Positions 9,132-18,547 are shown, numbered from the stretch's first letter. The stretch: 64,000 bases of DNA from Sulfurimonas autotrophica DSM 16294 (GCF_000147355.1 NC_014506.1:434001-498000); one strand, 5' to 3'. Notes: generated from the sequence alone by a model not told the origin. A program made the numbers and translations.

Positions 9132-10030
9132 AATATAATATTCCCGCGGATGTAGATAAAAACAGAGTTTCTCAGTACAAAAAAAATTTAAAAGAGGCGA
9201 CAAACGGTACAAACCATTTGATGCTTTTTGCAGGTGATCAAAAAGTTGAACATTTAAATAATGACTTTTACGGTAAAGATATTCCGCTAGAAGACAACTC
9301 TCCCGAACATATGTTTAAAATTGCTTCAAGTGCAAAAATCGGTGTTTTTGCAACACAGTTTGGGCTTATAAGTAGATATGGCAGAGATTATAAAAATGTG
9401 CCTTATCTGGTAAAACTCAATTCTAAAACAAACCTCATACCATATGATAAACAAGACCCTTATTCTCAAAGTTGGATAAGTGTAGGTGATGTAGTAAACT
9501 TCGCCAAAGAGAGCGGACTTGACATCAAAGGTGTGGGCTATACACTTTATCTTGGGGGTGAACATGAGCATTCTATGCTGAGTGAAGCTGCAAAAATAGT
9601 ACATGAAGCCCATAAAAACGGACTATTGGCGGTTCTTTGGATTTATCCAAAAGGTAAATTTGTAAAAGATGAGCATGATGGGCATCTCATAGCAGGTGCA
9701 GCAGGTGTCGGTGCGGCTTTGGGTGCTGATTTTGTAAAACTTAAAGTTCCCTATGACAAAGAAGGCAAATTTGACTCAAAACTTTTGCGTGAAGCAACAA
9801 TGGCGGCAGGAAGAACAGGCATGTTGTGTGAAGGCGGCGCAAAGATAGATGAAAAAGTGTTTTTGACAGAGTTGTATGCACAGATACACAAAGGCGGTAG
9901 CCGTGGAAACGGCACAGGACGAAATATCCATCAGCGACCGCTTAAAGAAGCTGTAAAAATGGCAAATGCCATATATGCCATCACATCAGAAAATGCTACT
10001 GTAAAAGAAGCATTAAAACTGCTAAAGTAA
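9128..10030 (+). CDS. Class I fructose-bisphosphate aldolase, archaeal/DhnA type
   Basis: Joins dihydroxyacetone phosphate and glyceraldehyde 3-phosphate to fructose 1,6-bisphosphate by a Schiff-base mechanism. The 300-residue protein matches the DeoC/LacD-like (DhnA, FbaB) barrel: LMLFAGDQKVEHLNNDF near the N-terminus, a Schiff-base lysine candidate in DFVKLKVPY near residue 204, and a phosphate-binding GGSRGNGTGRNIHQRP loop near 257. It is metal-independent by family and unrelated to class II Fba. It overlaps the DUF308 gene by four bases and follows ppsA, which fits a gluconeogenic job. I do not see the bifunctional FBP aldolase/phosphatase signature. Confidence 0.88.
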   Translation: MKYNIPADVDKNRVSQYKKNLKEATNGTNHLMLFAGDQKVEHLNNDFYGKDIPLEDNSPEHMFKIASSAKIGVFATQFGLISRYGRDYKNVPYLVKLNSKTNLIPYDKQDPYSQSWISVGDVVNFAKESGLDIKGVGYTLYLGGEHEHSMLSEAAKIVHEAHKNGLLAVLWIYPKGKFVKDEHDGHLIAGAAGVGAALGADFVKLKVPYDKEGKFDSKLLREATMAAGRTGMLCEGGAKIDEKVFLTELYAQIHKGGSRGNGTGRNIHQRPLKEAVKMANAIYAITSENATVKEALKLLK

Positions 10031-10039
10031 GGTTGCATT

Positions 10040-11437
10040 ATGAAAATACATTATGACTTGATAGTAATCGGGGCAGGACCGGCCGGGACTCCTGCAGCTA
10101 TGACAGCTGCACAGTTTGGTGCAAAAGTTTTACTTGTTGATAAAAGAGATGCTCCCGGCGGCGAGTGCCTTTTTGAGGGATGTATTCCTTCGAAAGTATT
10201 GGAAAATGCAGCAAATAATTATTGGAGAGTTATAAGCTCTAAGAAGTTTCATATCCAAAATACAAATACGGCGCAAATTCATTGGGAAGCAGTTATACAA
10301 GATAAAGACGAAATACTTAAAAAACGTTCTCAGGGTGCGATGCAGGTAATAAAAAAACTTCCTACACTTGATTTTAAACAAGGCACTGCAAAATTTACAG
10401 ATGCCCATACGCTCAACATAGATGGAGAGTTTTTTTCTTTTGACAAAGCTCTTATTGCAACAGGCGGAAAAACTACAATTCCTCCTTTGAAAGGAAACGG
10501 TGTTGATAAAATTTGGACAAACAAAGATGTGTTTTTTGAAAAAGAGTTGCCAAAAGAGTTGCTATTTATAGGTGCCGGAGCTATCAGCTGTGAACTGACA
10601 CAGATGTTTAATAAGCTTGGTGTGAAGTGTCATATTTTAGAACGTAGTGAACGAATATTGAGACATCTTCCTTCAGAAGCTGCCCTTACAGTACAAAATA
10701 AAATGATTGAAAATGGGGTCACCGTTGATTTACATGTAGATTTACAAAAGATTGATTATGAAAATGACAAATTTATTGTTACATTTATGCAAGAGGGCAA
10801 AGAACGCATCTTAGAATGTAAACATGTGCTTATGGCAACCGGTCGCGGTGCAAATGTTGATGGACTTGAACTTGAAAATGCAAATGTGGAGTATAACAAA
10901 GGCGGAGTAGTCGTCAATAAACAACTGCAATCATCACAAGCACATATCTATGCTTGCGGCGATTGTGTGCCGGGTCCAAAATTTGCACATACCGCAACGT
11001 ATGAAGCAGGTATAGTTGTGCATAATATGTTTGCACCGAGTTCACATTTTGTAAATTATGATAAAAATTCATGGGTACTCTTTAGTGATCCTCAAATCGG
11101 TATTGCCGGCATAAATGAACAACAGGCACATGAGAGAGGATTAGATGTAGATATCGCAACTTATGATTATTCACAAGATGCAAGAAGCCAGATAGACAAA
11201 AGCACAGAGGGATTTGTGAAATTTATTATAGATAAAAAATCGAAAGTTATTATAGGCATAGAGATTGTCAGCGAAGATGCAGCTTCGCTTCTAGGCGAAG
11301 CTGCTTTAATAGTGGCTAATGAAATGAACAGTATGGATATTATGAAAGCCATCCATCCGCATCCGACATTAACAGAAAGCTTTGGTAAATTGGCACAACA
11401 GATATTTTTCAAATCTATGATGCAAAGAAACAGATGA
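10040..11437 (+). CDS. Dihydrolipoamide dehydrogenase-like flavoprotein
   Basis: A 465-residue class I pyridine nucleotide-disulfide oxidoreductase. It has the FAD loop IGAGPAGTPAA at residues 10-20, a redox disulfide in GGECLFEGCIPSK (C43, C48), a second Rossmann motif GAGAISCELTQMF, a YACGDCVPG FAD segment, and the C-terminal AIHPHPTLTES with the catalytic His/Glu pair. This pattern fits dihydrolipoamide dehydrogenase or close relatives such as mercuric reductase-like enzymes; the ECLFEG loop differs from the common TCLNVG. It lies ten bases after the aldolase. A second, different Lpd gene lies in the pyruvate dehydrogenase operon, so this copy may serve another complex or another disulfide substrate. 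Confidence 0.8.
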   Translation: MKIHYDLIVIGAGPAGTPAAMTAAQFGAKVLLVDKRDAPGGECLFEGCIPSKVLENAANNYWRVISSKKFHIQNTNTAQIHWEAVIQDKDEILKKRSQGAMQVIKKLPTLDFKQGTAKFTDAHTLNIDGEFFSFDKALIATGGKTTIPPLKGNGVDKIWTNKDVFFEKELPKELLFIGAGAISCELTQMFNKLGVKCHILERSERILRHLPSEAALTVQNKMIENGVTVDLHVDLQKIDYENDKFIVTFMQEGKERILECKHVLMATGRGANVDGLELENANVEYNKGGVVVNKQLQSSQAHIYACGDCVPGPKFAHTATYEAGIVVHNMFAPSSHFVNYDKNSWVLFSDPQIGIAGINEQQAHERGLDVDIATYDYSQDARSQIDKSTEGFVKFIIDKKSKVIIGIEIVSEDAASLLGEAALIVANEMNSMDIMKAIHPHPTLTESFGKLAQQIFFKSMMQRNR

Positions 11438-11520
11438 TAAAACATGTCAAATTCAATAATTAAAAGTCTTAGAAGCTTTTGATTTATGAAGAAATCATAT
11501 TGTGGCTGTTTCTCTCTTTT

Positions 11521-12546
11521 TTAGTGCCAGACTCCTTCAAGCGAGTAGCCGCAATGCGGACAGGTTCCATTCTCATCAAGTTCATTGGTGACGTATTGTC
11601 CGATTTGCCCTTGTCGGTCGATTACTCTTTCACCACATTGAGGACAGTAAGTTGATTCATAATCTTCATCCGCGATATTGCCTACATAAATATACTTTAG
11701 ACCTTCTTCTTTACCTATTTTGTAAGCTCTACGCAGTGTTGATAACGGTGTAGAAGGAACATCCAGCATTTTATACATGGGATGAAAGGCAGAGAGGTGC
11801 CATGGCATTGTCGGATCGACCTCTGCTATAAATTTAGCAATATTCCTTATTTCCTCATCCGAATCATTTTTCCCTGGAATTAATAGTGTTGTTATCTCTA
11901 CCCAGATTCCTTTTTCATGCGCGTATTTGACACATTCCAATACCGGTTTGAGTCTGGCACCGCAAATTTCTTTGTAAAATTCTTCTGTAAAGCCTTTAAT
12001 ATCTATATTCATTCCGTCGATATATGGTGCAAGTAAATCCAAGGCTTTACGTGTTTCAAATCCACTGGTAACATAGATATTTTTCAGCCCTTTTTCATGC
12101 GCCAGTTTTGCCGTATCATAAGTGTATTCAAAAAAGACGATTGGCTCATTATAAGTATAGGCAATAGATTTACATCCATTTTCAATGGCAAGCTCAATGA
12201 TACGCTCCGGTGGAAGTTCCTTACCGAATATTTTATGTTCATGCTCTTTTGGATATTGAGAAATATCGAAATTTTGGCAAAATTTACAAGAAAAATTACA
12301 GCCTACTGTTCCAAGCGAAAAGGCTTTCGTGTTAGGCAGAAAATTGAACATTGGTTTTTTCTCTACCGGGTCTATGTTCACCGCAGCGGCAAGTCCATAT
12401 ACAAGCAGTTTGAGCTCGCCGTCTTCTACTTTTCTTACCCCACAAATTCCGTATTCACCTTCATCCATCTTACATGACTGCGCACATGCTTGACAGAGAA
12501 TTTTTCCGCTACTGAGTTTTTTACTCAACCATGCTGTTGCTGACAT
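11521..12546 (-). CDS. amrS: AmmeMemoRadiSam system radical SAM enzyme
   Basis: A 341-residue radical SAM protein with the cluster motif CNFSCKFC at C83, C87 and C90. The N-terminal CQACAQSC and GICGVR segments and the C-terminal zinc-ribbon pairs (YCPQCGE, CPHCGYS) match the AmmeMemoRadiSam radical SAM family. Its partners in that system, AMMECR1 and Memo-like proteins, are not in this window, and the reaction is not established. It is read convergently toward the dihydrolipoamide dehydrogenase-like gene and divergently from the second metK gene, 135 bases away. The pairing of a SAM consumer with a SAM maker across one promoter region is notable. Ribosome site AAGGAG precedes the ATG. Confidence 0.9.
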   Translation of the reverse strand: MSATAWLSKKLSSGKILCQACAQSCKMDEGEYGICGVRKVEDGELKLLVYGLAAAVNIDPVEKKPMFNFLPNTKAFSLGTVGCNFSCKFCQNFDISQYPKEHEHKIFGKELPPERIIELAIENGCKSIAYTYNEPIVFFEYTYDTAKLAHEKGLKNIYVTSGFETRKALDLLAPYIDGMNIDIKGFTEEFYKEICGARLKPVLECVKYAHEKGIWVEITTLLIPGKNDSDEEIRNIAKFIAEVDPTMPWHLSAFHPMYKMLDVPSTPLSTLRRAYKIGKEEGLKYIYVGNIADEDYESTYCPQCGERVIDRQGQIGQYVTNELDENGTCPHCGYSLEGVWH

Positions 12547-12681
12547 CTTTTCTCCTTTATAAGTCGTGAAAATATCCTTATTGTACCATTAAAATCTTCT
12601 ATTTGCTATAAAAATGATATGATATAAAAATAGAGTTGGTTTGTAAATGTTCTAGTATTGTAAAAAGAAGGAGGGTTTTTC

Positions 12682-13884
12682 ATGTATTATTTTGTTTCAG
12701 AAGCTGTATCAGCAGGTCATCCGGATAAATGTGCAGATATTATTGCTGATTCAATTGTAGATAGATTACTGCAGCTTGACTCCACCGCAAAAGTAGCAAC
12801 GGAGGTATTTATAAGCGGTAAGCATATTATTATTGGAGGAGAAGTTAAAACTGCTGCATTAGTAGATACTTCATTTTATGAAGAGATTGCGAGAGAAGCA
12901 CTTAAGCAGATAGGATATCCTGAGATTGGATTTAAGAAAGATGAAACACTTTTTCCGGATGAGACAGATATTGAAGTCTATATCAGCAGGCAGTCTCCCG
13001 ATATTACAATGGGAGTTGTTAAAGAAGATGATGAAATAGGGGCCGGAGATCAGGGAATGATATTTGGATATGCAACAAGTGAGCGTGAAGATTGCATGCC
13101 GACAGCTTTTTCTTATGCCAGACAAATAAGAGATGTATTGTATCAATATGCACTTAAAAATCCAAAAATATTCGGAGTAGACATAAAAACTGAAATAGTA
13201 ATGGATTATGGCAGTAAGGAAAATTTTGATAATTGTAAGCCGCAACGTATTGCAAAAATCATTGTAGCTATTCCGCATAACAGTAGTGTTGAGGCGGAGG
13301 AAGTGCAAGTGTTGGTTAAAAAAATCATAGCAGAGGAAGTAAACTTCAAAGCAGGGCATTTTAATGAAGATTCCATTGTGTTTTATATAAACAATACAGG
13401 AAGGTATGTAACACATTCGCCGATAGCAGATTCCGGTTTGACAGGAAGAAAGGTAGTCTGTGACACTTATGGAAGTTACGCTCCAATAGGCGGAGGAGCC
13501 CAAAGTTCAAAGGACTACAGTAAAGTTGACCGTTCGGCACTTTATGCTGCGAGATGGCTGGCAAAACATATTGTAGCAGCGGGACTTGCAAAAAAAGCTT
13601 TGGTACAGCTCTCTTATGTGATTGCCGAAGCCAGACCGATTGCTGTTACGGTCGATACACAACATACAAGTCTAATAAAAATGAAAGATGAAGAACTTTC
13701 TCAAATAATTGCAGATAAATTTTCATTAAGTCCCAAATGGATTATGCAAAAGTTTCATTTAAATAAACCAAGTAAAGAGAGTTTTTTATATGCAGATATT
13801 GCTGCAAAAGGGCAGGTTGGTTATGCGCAATATCCATGGGAACAGCTAGATGAATTAAACTGGTTTAAAAGCCTAAAAGAATAA
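12682..13884 (+). CDS. Divergent S-adenosylmethionine synthetase (second MetK)
   Basis: Predicted to form S-adenosylmethionine from methionine and ATP. The 400-residue protein keeps the catalytic landmarks: GHPDK at 12-16, GAGDQG near 118, DSGLTGRK, and Lys/Asp residues in SSKDYSKVDRS. Several surrounding blocks differ from ordinary MetK: QSPDITMGVV instead of [22 protein letters not shown] instead of INPTGxFVIGGP, and GGGAQSSKD instead of GGGAFSGKD; the middle portion (FDNCKPQRIAKI) is also atypical. A canonical metK lies at 59579. A GGAGG ribosome site precedes the ATG. It is ten bases upstream of glucan phosphorylase, so it is probably cotranscribed with it. Likely active by residue conservation, but a changed substrate or interaction is possible. 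Confidence 0.85.
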   Translation: MYYFVSEAVSAGHPDKCADIIADSIVDRLLQLDSTAKVATEVFISGKHIIIGGEVKTAALVDTSFYEEIAREALKQIGYPEIGFKKDETLFPDETDIEVYISRQSPDITMGVVKEDDEIGAGDQGMIFGYATSEREDCMPTAFSYARQIRDVLYQYALKNPKIFGVDIKTEIVMDYGSKENFDNCKPQRIAKIIVAIPHNSSVEAEEVQVLVKKIIAEEVNFKAGHFNEDSIVFYINNTGRYVTHSPIADSGLTGRKVVCDTYGSYAPIGGGAQSSKDYSKVDRSALYAARWLAKHIVAAGLAKKALVQLSYVIAEARPIAVTVDTQHTSLIKMKDEELSQIIADKFSLSPKWIMQKFHLNKPSKESFLYADIAAKGQVGYAQYPWEQLDELNWFKSLKE

Positions 13885-13894
13885 AGAAGATATT

Positions 13895-16027
13895 ATGATA
13901 AATAAAGACCCGTCTGTTAATATAGCTATACCCAAACTTCCCAAAGCGATTGATGGTTTGAAAGAAATTTCACTTAATTTATGGTGGACATGGAACCCTA
14001 GAGGTAAAAATCTTTTTAAACGACTCAATGCCTACCTATGGAAAGAGAGTAGTCATAATCCCATTGCAATGCTTAAAAATATGTCAAAAGAGGAATTAGA
14101 CAAAGCATGTGCGGACGAATATTTTATGCGTGAATATCATTATGTATATGACATGTTTAAAGTATATATTAATGATACTAATATTTATGCAGATGAACCT
14201 CTTCCTATCGCATATTTTTGTGCAGAATACGGTCTGCATCATTCTGTGCCTATTTATTCAGGTGGACTTGGATTTTTAGCGGGAGATATTTTAAAAGAGT
14301 CAAGTGATATGGGTCTGCCGATGGTAGGTATAGGTTTTATGTATCCAAAGGGTTATGTTCGTCAGTTTATCGGTACGGATGGTTGGCAAAACGGAGCAGA
14401 AGAGCCTTTAGAAAAAGATGTAGCACCGATTGAAAGAGTTTTAGATAAAGATGAAAATCACTTTACAATAGAGGTGCCCTTTATTGATCCGCCCGTATAT
14501 GCAAGTGTATGGAAAATTAATGTCGGTCGGGTTACGCTTTATCTGCTTGATACCGATATTGAAAAAAATGATCCTTGGGACAGGCAGATTTCTTCAAGAC
14601 TTTATACCTCCGATAGAAATCAAAGACTGCGACAGCAGATTGTACTCGGTATAGGCGGGTACAGAGTGCTTGAGGAACTCGGTATTGAGTATTCCATTTT
14701 ACATCTTAATGAAGGGCATCCTGCTTTTGCTCTTTTTGAGAGAGTGAGAAGTTTTATGGAAAATGATAAATTAAGTTTGGATGCAGCTATCCAAAAAGTG
14801 AAAAAGACATCTGTATTTACAACGCATACGCCACTTCAAGCCGCGACTGATGTTTATAATTTTGACATGATAAGTGCATCCTTTAAAGATTACTGGGAAA
14901 AATTAGGGATGAATAAAGAGCAATTCATGAGTTTTGGACTTAACCCTGATAATCAAAGTGCAGGTTTTAATATGACGGTTTTCGGTATAAATATGTGTGA
15001 TAACAGAAATGCAGTCAGTAAAAAGCATTGTGAAGTGGCTACAAAAATATGGGAACATGTGCTGCCAAAAATGAAAGATGATAAACCGGCTATGGATTAT
15101 GTGACAAACGGTGTGCATTTGCCGACATGGATTGGTGATGAACTTGCTGAGGTAATAATGAGTTCTTTAGGAGACAAATGGAGTTTGATACAAGATGACA
15201 GTGCATTATGGGGTTTTGTAAAGGAAATAAATAACAAAAAACTTTGGGATATTTCACAAAGAAGCAAAGTTGCAATGGTTAACTTTATAAGAGAGCGTGT
15301 GCGGATTAAATATGCGCAAGATGGAATAGACCCTGTTGTGGCTATGGCGGAGGGAGTATTGTTAGATCCGGATATTTTAACAATTGGCTTTGCCCGTCGT
15401 ATGACTGAATATAAACGGCCTGATTTGATTTTGCATGATTTAGACAGACTGGAGAAAATTTTAAATAATAGCGGTAAGCCTGTTCAAATTATTTTTGCAG
15501 GGAAAGCTCATCCTTCTGATATGGCAGGGAAAAAAATACTGCAGCATATATTTAAGACAGCTCAAGATTGCAGATTTAGAGGGCGCATAGCTTTTGTGGA
15601 AGATTATGGTGAAAATGTTGCAAAGTATTTAGTTCATGGTGTAGATATATGGCTGAATAATCCACAAATTCCTATGGAGGCTTGCGGTACGAGCGGTATG
15701 AAGGCTTCGCTCAATGGCACACTTCATTTGTCAGTTTTAGATGGCTGGTGGCCGGAGGCTTACAATGGAAAAAATGGTTGGGCATTCGGAGTAGAACCGT
15801 CTGAGAATGCCAAAGATGCCTCAGCTTTATATGATTTACTGGAAAATGAAATAGTGCCGCTTTTTTATGATGTAGATAATAAAGGAGTGCCTAATAACTG
15901 GATACTAAAAATGAAAGAGGCAATGCTAAGCATACCGCCTGAGTTCAGTGCAAGGAGAATGATGAAGGATTATCTTGAAAAATTCTACATTCCTATATCA
16001 AAAGACTTGCAAAATAAAGAGAGTTAG
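13895..16027 (+). CDS. glgP: Alpha-glucan phosphorylase
   Basis: Releases glucose 1-phosphate from glycogen or maltodextrin with phosphate, using pyridoxal phosphate. The 710-residue protein is the shorter TIGR02094-type phosphorylase: an N-terminal DUF3417-like segment (LWWTWNPRGKNLFKRL), YSGGLGFLAGDILKE, HLNEGHPAFALFE, GFARRMTEYKRPDL, and the cofactor lysine in GTSGMKASLNGTLHLS near residue 600. It lies in a run with the second metK, a DUF389 protein, gap and pgm, so its product glucose 1-phosphate can go directly to phosphoglucomutase encoded downstream. Confidence 0.95.
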   Translation: MINKDPSVNIAIPKLPKAIDGLKEISLNLWWTWNPRGKNLFKRLNAYLWKESSHNPIAMLKNMSKEELDKACADEYFMREYHYVYDMFKVYINDTNIYADEPLPIAYFCAEYGLHHSVPIYSGGLGFLAGDILKESSDMGLPMVGIGFMYPKGYVRQFIGTDGWQNGAEEPLEKDVAPIERVLDKDENHFTIEVPFIDPPVYASVWKINVGRVTLYLLDTDIEKNDPWDRQISSRLYTSDRNQRLRQQIVLGIGGYRVLEELGIEYSILHLNEGHPAFALFERVRSFMENDKLSLDAAIQKVKKTSVFTTHTPLQAATDVYNFDMISASFKDYWEKLGMNKEQFMSFGLNPDNQSAGFNMTVFGINMCDNRNAVSKKHCEVATKIWEHVLPKMKDDKPAMDYVTNGVHLPTWIGDELAEVIMSSLGDKWSLIQDDSALWGFVKEINNKKLWDISQRSKVAMVNFIRERVRIKYAQDGIDPVVAMAEGVLLDPDILTIGFARRMTEYKRPDLILHDLDRLEKILNNSGKPVQIIFAGKAHPSDMAGKKILQHIFKTAQDCRFRGRIAFVEDYGENVAKYLVHGVDIWLNNPQIPMEACGTSGMKASLNGTLHLSVLDGWWPEAYNGKNGWAFGVEPSENAKDASALYDLLENEIVPLFYDVDNKGVPNNWILKMKEAMLSIPPEFSARRMMKDYLEKFYIPISKDLQNKES

Positions 16028-16036
16028 AGCAAAACA

Positions 16037-17041
16037 ATGGCACTGAGATTAATAGAAATTATTGTACCAAAAGCAAAAAAGAAAAATATTATAGATTTAA
16101 AAAAACTGCCGTTAGTTATAGACGCATGGCAGGAAGAAAATACGGTTTCAAATTTTATTTTTAAAATTTTAGTTGAAGCTGAAAATTCTGAAGTCTTAAT
16201 TGATAAAGTATCAAGACTTTTTAAAAAAGATGAAATATTTCGCATTGTAGTGCAGGATGTCGAAGCAACACTTCCTTTAGTGGAAGTTCCGCTAAAGGAG
16301 CCAATCAAAAAAAGTATAGGCAAACTAACAGTGAGCAGAGAAGAGTTGTATAATCAGGTTGCCGGCATGGCAGAACTCAATTATCTTTATCTGCTTATGA
16401 TTGCATTTGCAACTATTATTGCATCTTTTGGTTTTATAGAAGATAAATGGGTGGTTATTATCGGTGCTATGGTCGTTGCACCGCTAATAGCACCTAATAT
16501 AGCTTTTTCTTTGGGTGTTGTTCTTGGAGATAAAAATCTTGGAATGATGGGTATACTTGCTATGGGAGCCGGTGTTTTACTGGTGTTGGCAATCTCTTTA
16601 ATACTCGGTTTGACTTATCCACCTGATATTGCTTCAAAATCTCTGCAAAGTACACTCTTTTTTAGTTATGCAGATATAATCGTCGCACTTGCTTCAGGTG
16701 CAGTTGCCGTATTGGCATTTACATCAGGAACAGCCTTTGCCCTTATTGGAGTGATGGTCTCTATCTCTCTTTTACCTCCTTTGGTTGCAGCAGGTTTAGT
16801 ACTTGGAATGGGAAATTTTTATCTCTTTAGCAGTGCGATAACACTTTTTTTGATTAATTTTGTTGCATTGAATCTTTCTGGCGTTGTAACGTTTTGGTTT
16901 CAAGGTGTTCGTCCTAAAAACTGGTGGGAAGAGAAAAAAGCAAAACATTATCGCCTTGCAGCGACAGGCATGTGGCTCTTTTTGTTAATTATTTTAATTA
17001 TTATTATCTACTTGACGCATATAAATTTCTTATTTACTTAA
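16037..17041 (+). CDS. DUF389 / TIGR00341 membrane protein
   Basis: A 334-residue protein with a soluble N-terminal part of about 110 residues and then six or seven membrane segments. Features such as VVIIGAMVVAPLIAPNIAFSLG and ALIGVMVSISLLPPLVAAGL match the DUF389 (TIGR00341) family, whose transport substrate is unknown. The C-terminus carries a WWEEKKAKHY loop and a last hydrophobic helix. It begins nine bases after glgP and ends 48 bases before gap, which has its own TATAAT box. No sign of decay. Confidence 0.85.
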   Translation: MALRLIEIIVPKAKKKNIIDLKKLPLVIDAWQEENTVSNFIFKILVEAENSEVLIDKVSRLFKKDEIFRIVVQDVEATLPLVEVPLKEPIKKSIGKLTVSREELYNQVAGMAELNYLYLLMIAFATIIASFGFIEDKWVVIIGAMVVAPLIAPNIAFSLGVVLGDKNLGMMGILAMGAGVLLVLAISLILGLTYPPDIASKSLQSTLFFSYADIIVALASGAVAVLAFTSGTAFALIGVMVSISLLPPLVAAGLVLGMGNFYLFSSAITLFLINFVALNLSGVVTFWFQGVRPKNWWEEKKAKHYRLAATGMWLFLLIILIIIIYLTHINFLFT

Positions 17042-17047
17042 AAAGAT

Positions 17048-17053
17048 TATAAT
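17048..17053 (+). promoter_or_regulatory. -10 box for gap
   Basis: TATAAT lies 36 bases before the gap ATG in the short gap after the DUF389 gene, with an AAAGGATGG ribosome site between. It suggests gap can be expressed apart from glgP. Confidence 0.4.
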
Positions 17054-17089
17054 TAACAAATAGTCATAAACTTTTCAAAGGATGGTTTT

Positions 17090-18097
17090 ATGAAAAAACG
17101 TGTAGCAATTAACGGTTTGGGGCGTATAGGAAATCAGGTACTCAGACATTATATTAATAATCTGCCGCAAAACTGTGAGATAGTTGCGGCAAATACTTCA
17201 AGCGTAGAAGATGCGGCATATCTTTTACAATATGATTCTGTTCACGGGCGGGCAGGCTTTGATATACAAACAAGAGAAAATAAACTTATTATTGACAGAC
17301 ATGAAATAACGATAGTAAGCAGTCATAATCCCCTGGAATTACCATGGAAAGAACTCGGCATAGATATTGTCATAGACTGTACGGGACGTTTTACCGATGG
17401 AACACTGGCAGTACAGCATATTCAGGCAGGCGCCAAAAAAGTATTAATTTCAGCACCGGGAAAAAATGTTGATTTGACAATAGTAAAAGGTGTGAATCAT
17501 CAAGCGTATGACAGTGCAAAACATCATATCATTTCAAATGCATCGTGTACCACAAATTCATTAGCACCTGTTATGAAAGTATTGGAAGAAGAGTTTGGGG
17601 TAGAAAATGCCATGATAACGACAACACATGCCTATACATCTTCACAGGTAACGGTTGACAAGCGTGCAAAAAAACGCAGACGCGGTCGTGCAGCTGCTGT
17701 AAATATCATACCTACTACAACAGGGGCGGCGGTCGCAACTATTGAAGTCATCCCGGCTTTGGAGGGAAAAATGGAAGCGATGGCGTTGAGGGTTCCTGTA
17801 CCTGACGGTGCTATTACAGAAGTTGTGGCACTGCTAAACAAAGATGTGAATGCAGATGAGGTGAATGCAGCTTTTATAAAGGCTTCACAAGGCGAACTGC
17901 AGGGAATTTTGGAGTTTACAAAAGATGAAATAGTCTCCTCCGATATTTTAGGAAATCGTCACTCATCTATTGTGGACGGACTTTCAACCTCCGTCATAGG
18001 AGGACGAATGGTTAAAGTAATGGCGTGGTATGATAATGAATACGGATATTCACAAAGACTGCTTGAAGTAGCTGACTATATGGCTTCAAAATTATAA
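17090..18097 (+). CDS. gap: Glyceraldehyde-3-phosphate dehydrogenase, NADP-type cofactor loop
   Basis: Interconverts glyceraldehyde 3-phosphate and 1,3-bisphosphoglycerate. The 335-residue protein has the Rossmann motif INGLGRIGNQVLRHY, the catalytic Cys in SNASCTTNSLAP near residue 153, HAYTSSQ with the catalytic His near 180, NIIPTTTGAA, and the C-terminal WYDNEYGYSQR. At the end of the second strand the usual NAD-selecting Asp (as in VAVND) is Thr (VAANTSS). In the gluconeogenic, NADP-linked GapB of Bacillus this Asp is also replaced, so an NADPH-preferring gluconeogenic role is inferred. It follows a DUF389 gene and precedes a lipoprotein gene and pgm. Confidence 0.93.
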   Translation: MKKRVAINGLGRIGNQVLRHYINNLPQNCEIVAANTSSVEDAAYLLQYDSVHGRAGFDIQTRENKLIIDRHEITIVSSHNPLELPWKELGIDIVIDCTGRFTDGTLAVQHIQAGAKKVLISAPGKNVDLTIVKGVNHQAYDSAKHHIISNASCTTNSLAPVMKVLEEEFGVENAMITTTHAYTSSQVTVDKRAKKRRRGRAAAVNIIPTTTGAAVATIEVIPALEGKMEAMALRVPVPDGAITEVVALLNKDVNADEVNAAFIKASQGELQGILEFTKDEIVSSDILGNRHSSIVDGLSTSVIGGRMVKVMAWYDNEYGYSQRLLEVADYMASKL

Positions 18098-18114
18098 AAA
18101 GAGAGGATGCAATT

Positions 18115-18546
18115 ATGAAAAAGTTTTTAGTGACTGTTTTATTGGGAAGTCTGTTTTTTAGCGGATGTGCAACAAGAGGTTTGCAGGAGATGGATGCCAA
18201 TTCCGTAAATTATGAAATGAGTTATCAGGTCGGAATTGTGAAGCGTATTAAACCTGTTGTTATAAAAGATAACGGAGCAGGTACGTTTGTCGGAGCAATT
18301 ACGGGTGCAGTTCTTGGCTCATTGGTAGGAAAAGGAAGAGGAAATACTTTAGCAACTCTAGGCGGTGGTTTAGGCGGTGCTTATGTCGGAAACCAAATAG
18401 GAAAAGCCAATGCACAGGAGTTGAGCGTAGCACTTAATGACGGTAGGAATGTTGTTGTTCTTGCAAAAGGAAAAGATTTTTATGTCGGTCAGCGAGTCCG
18501 TATAGTCAAACATGACGGTAGAGTTTACAGTGTAGAGGCATTTTAA
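18115..18546 (+). CDS. Glycine-zipper outer-membrane lipoprotein, SlyB/Pcp-like
   Basis: A 143-residue protein with a lipoprotein signal (LLGSLFFSGC, lipidated Cys at residue 18), then a glycine-zipper region of two short helices (GAITGAVLGSLVGKGRG; LGGGLGGAYVGNQIGKA) and a small C-terminal beta domain (NVVVLAKGKDFYVGQRVRIV). This matches the SlyB/Pcp/17-kDa antigen type of outer-membrane lipoprotein involved in envelope integrity. It sits between gap and pgm with tight spacing, although its role has no evident link to sugar metabolism. Confidence 0.85.
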   Translation: MKKFLVTVLLGSLFFSGCATRGLQEMDANSVNYEMSYQVGIVKRIKPVVIKDNGAGTFVGAITGAVLGSLVGKGRGNTLATLGGGLGGAYVGNQIGKANAQELSVALNDGRNVVVLAKGKDFYVGQRVRIVKHDGRVYSVEAF

Positions 18547-18547
18547 G

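Noticed and set aside
12871-13503. 210-codon open frame on the minus strand inside the second metK
   Set aside because: It is antisense to a gene with clear MetK motifs, and its translation is Cys/Phe/Ile-rich without any family pattern or ribosome site.
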